Origin: Ignavibacteriales bacterium
Lineage (GTDB): Bacteria; Bacteroidota; Ignavibacteria; T3Sed10-11
Assembly: GCA_003560935.1 (NCBI GenBank)
Contig: PWJF01000188.1
Span: forward strand, 1-6,934
Direction of reading: 5' to 3'
Length of the DNA stretch: 6,934 nt
Part shown: positions 6,010-6,934 of the stretch, piece by piece
How the letters are laid out: each line of letters begins with the position of its first letter
How positions within the stretch are numbered: position 1 is the stretch's first letter
Translations under genes and position numbers: made by a program
The notes under the pieces: generated by a model
What the model was told of the DNA's origin: nothing
What the model saw: only the letters and a program-made list of their open reading frames with translations
The model's database searches: none

Positions 6010-6513
6010 TTACCCGAAGCGAGCACGTAGTAGTTCCTCGATCAATTGTTTCTTGTTTGCCATAGAAATTTGACGTCCTTGAATCGATAAGTTTTCAACC
6101 GAACGGGCAAGCGTACGCAGTTGATGTACTGTCAGTTTATCGAGCTGACTTTTATACTCGTCTACATCTTCGTGCGCTTCGGTGTGTGATACAACCTTGT
6201 TCTGAGTTTGGTTAATATTTTTTCCGACATCTTTGTATGAAGTCCCGTTCATAAACTGGACTAATTCATCGTGCGGACGCGGTATAACATGCACCGATAC
6301 AAGCTCTCCGATTCGTTGAGCTGCTGCTGCTGCTGCGTCGACAGCGGTACGTACCGCTGCGGTCTCACCGATAATTTTAATCGTGACAAGCCCCGCATCT
6401 ACACGATCTTGACCCACAAGCTGTACGTGTGATGTCTTCAGCGCCGCATCGGCTGCTTCGATTGCACCGACGAGACCGCGTGTTTCAATAAGTCCGAGGG
6501 CGTGTTGAAACAT
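6010..6513 (-). CDS. BMC-H shell protein with C-terminal Rho_N/SAP-like domain
   Basis: A 167-residue microcompartment shell protein. Residues 3-83 form one BMC (pfam00936-type) domain beginning ALGLIETRGLVGAIEAADA and ending SVHVIPRPH, with edge Lys K26 that typically packs hexamers into sheets. The pore loop reads V-D39-A40-G41 instead of the usual I-G-S/G-G, putting an acidic residue beside the pore. A polar linker (84-122) leads to a helical domain (123-167): LDKLTVHQLRTLAR then IQGRQISMANKKQLIEELL. This fits the Rho termination factor N-terminal/SAP pattern, small folds that often bind nucleic acid. EutK is a known shell protein with a C-terminal helix-turn-helix, so a nucleic-acid or cargo-binding tail is plausible but unproven. 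It starts 14 bases after the first shell gene's stop; no Shine-Dalgarno site is seen. The start is fixed by alignment to the family N-terminus. Confidence 0.9.
   Translation of the reverse strand: MFQHALGLIETRGLVGAIEAADAALKTSHVQLVGQDRVDAGLVTIKIIGETAAVRTAVDAAAAAAQRIGELVSVHVIPRPHDELVQFMNGTSYKDVGKNINQTQNKVVSHTEAHEDVDEYKSQLDKLTVHQLRTLARSVENLSIQGRQISMANKKQLIEELLRARFG
6321..6335 (+). repeat. (CTG)5 trinucleotide repeat within the second shell gene
   Basis: Five CTG units in a row; read on the coding strand they specify part of the six-Ala run in DAAAAAAQRIGE, in the last helix of the BMC domain. Ala-rich helices are normal here, but pure repeats can change length by slippage. Confidence 0.6.
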
Positions 6514-6527
6514 TATATATTCAAGTA

Positions 6528-6824
6528 TTACTTCGAGGCCGGGCGTTGTGGCAGTATCATTTCCACATCGCTATGGGGACGAGGAATGACATGTACCGAA
6601 ACGAGTTCACCGACGCGCTGTGCAGCGGCTGCTCCTGCATCTGTGGCTGCTTTCACCGCTCCGACATCTCCGCGAACCATGACCGTCACATACCCTCCAC
6701 CAATCGCCTCTTTTCCGATGAGTGTTACTTTTGCGGCTTTTACCATTGCGTCTGCCGCTTCGATAGATCCGACGAGACCTTTGGTTTCAATCATTCCGAG
6801 AGCATCCAGTGATGATTCAGGCAT
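6528..6824 (-). CDS. BMC-H bacterial microcompartment shell protein (PduA/EutM-like)
   Basis: A 98-residue single-domain shell protein that should form hexameric tiles of a bacterial microcompartment facet. The BMC domain spans about residues 8-84: [20 protein letters not shown], then KAAKVTLIG, the pore loop [12 protein letters not shown] (pore glycines G42-G44), [12 protein letters not shown], and [10 protein letters not shown]. Length and motifs are those of PduA/EutM/PduJ-type proteins. Pore size and charge select metabolites; a Gly-only pore gives little clue to the substrate. The GGAG site (6834-6837, read on the minus strand) lies 9 bases before ATG 6824. It is the first visible gene of a minus-strand set with a second, diverged BMC-H paralogue and a YbbR gene. 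No cargo enzyme, trimeric (BMC-T) or pentameric (BMC-P) shell gene is in the window, so the compartment type is unknown. Confidence 0.95.
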   Translation of the reverse strand: MPESSLDALGMIETKGLVGSIEAADAMVKAAKVTLIGKEAIGGGYVTVMVRGDVGAVKAATDAGAAAAQRVGELVSVHVIPRPHSDVEMILPQRPASK

Positions 6825-6906
6825 GTGTGCTTTCTCCGTGATTCTGAATATGTCTTATTGAATTATTTGTAAACAGATAATATCAATATAAATAAGGGGT
6901 TATAAA
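6825..6906. promoter_or_regulatory. Divergent intergenic region before the shell operon
   Basis: This AT-rich gap of 82 bases lies between the shell operon (minus) and a possible plus-strand gene at 6907, so it should contain the operon promoter. On the plus strand TTGAAT (6858-6863) and TATCAA (6881-6886) are 17 bases apart, a weak sigma-70-like pair. No clear operator palindrome was found. Confidence 0.3.
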
Positions 6907-6934
6907 ATGTCAATCGGATTTATATCTATTATCG
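6907..6934 (+). CDS. Possible start of a divergent gene, cut by the window end
   Basis: ATG at 6907 follows AAGGGG (6894-6899) by 7 bases and opens a frame reading MSIGFISII to the window edge. The ribosome site and the position after a divergent intergenic gap support a real start, but nine codons allow no identification. It may be another microcompartment gene or an unrelated one. Confidence 0.4.

Noticed and set aside
6502..6861. 119-codon plus-strand ORF across the shell genes
   Set aside because: It is antisense to two clear BMC-H genes; its Ala/Ser/Thr-rich product mirrors their Ala/Gly-rich codons.

Overview
The window looks like chromosomal DNA of a Gram-negative bacterium from the wider Bacteroidota/Chlorobi-Ignavibacteria (FCB) neighbourhood. 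This rests on an outer-membrane beta-barrel protein ending in Phe, moderate GC, mixed use of Shine-Dalgarno sites, a KamA-like radical SAM enzyme and bacterial microcompartment (BMC) shell genes. The phylum is inferred from protein flavour only. No rRNA, tRNA, CRISPR array, transposase or phage gene was seen.

Layout. Bases 1-893 (+) hold the C-terminal end of a NarX/DesK-type sensor histidine kinase followed closely by its NarL/FixJ response regulator. Bases 894-1169 hold no gene but two strong inverted repeats. One is a simple 7-bp hairpin after the regulator; the other is a long compound hairpin (964-1030) that could be a structured RNA leader. Bases 1170-1502 (+) encode a 110-residue protein with two copies of a four-cysteine motif of identical spacing, probably a metal-binding protein of unknown role. 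Bases 1503-1817 are an AT-rich gap with one doubtful 38-codon ORF. Bases 1818-3212 (+) encode a KamA-family radical SAM/PLP enzyme, closed by a good intrinsic terminator at 3245-3280. Bases 3385-5064 (+) encode a secreted protein with a bactofilin-like beta-helix joined to an Omp85-type barrel.

The minus strand from 6824 to 5065 is a compact, probably co-transcribed set: a canonical BMC-H shell protein, a second BMC-H protein with a C-terminal Rho_N/SAP-like domain, and a membrane-anchored YbbR (CdaR-like) protein. It meets the barrel gene end to end, with the two stop codons touching. A further gene may start divergently at 6907 (+) and run off the window.

How the genes fit together. The kinase and regulator form one signalling pair. 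The two shell paralogues belong to a microcompartment whose cargo enzymes are not in the window, so its chemistry cannot be named. The Cys-rich protein, the KamA-like enzyme and the barrel protein look like independent units. The best leads are the shell protein with a possible nucleic-acid-binding tail, the twin four-cysteine protein with the structured DNA before it, the KamA homologue that seems to have lost the lysine-specific aspartates, and the beta-helix/barrel fusion.
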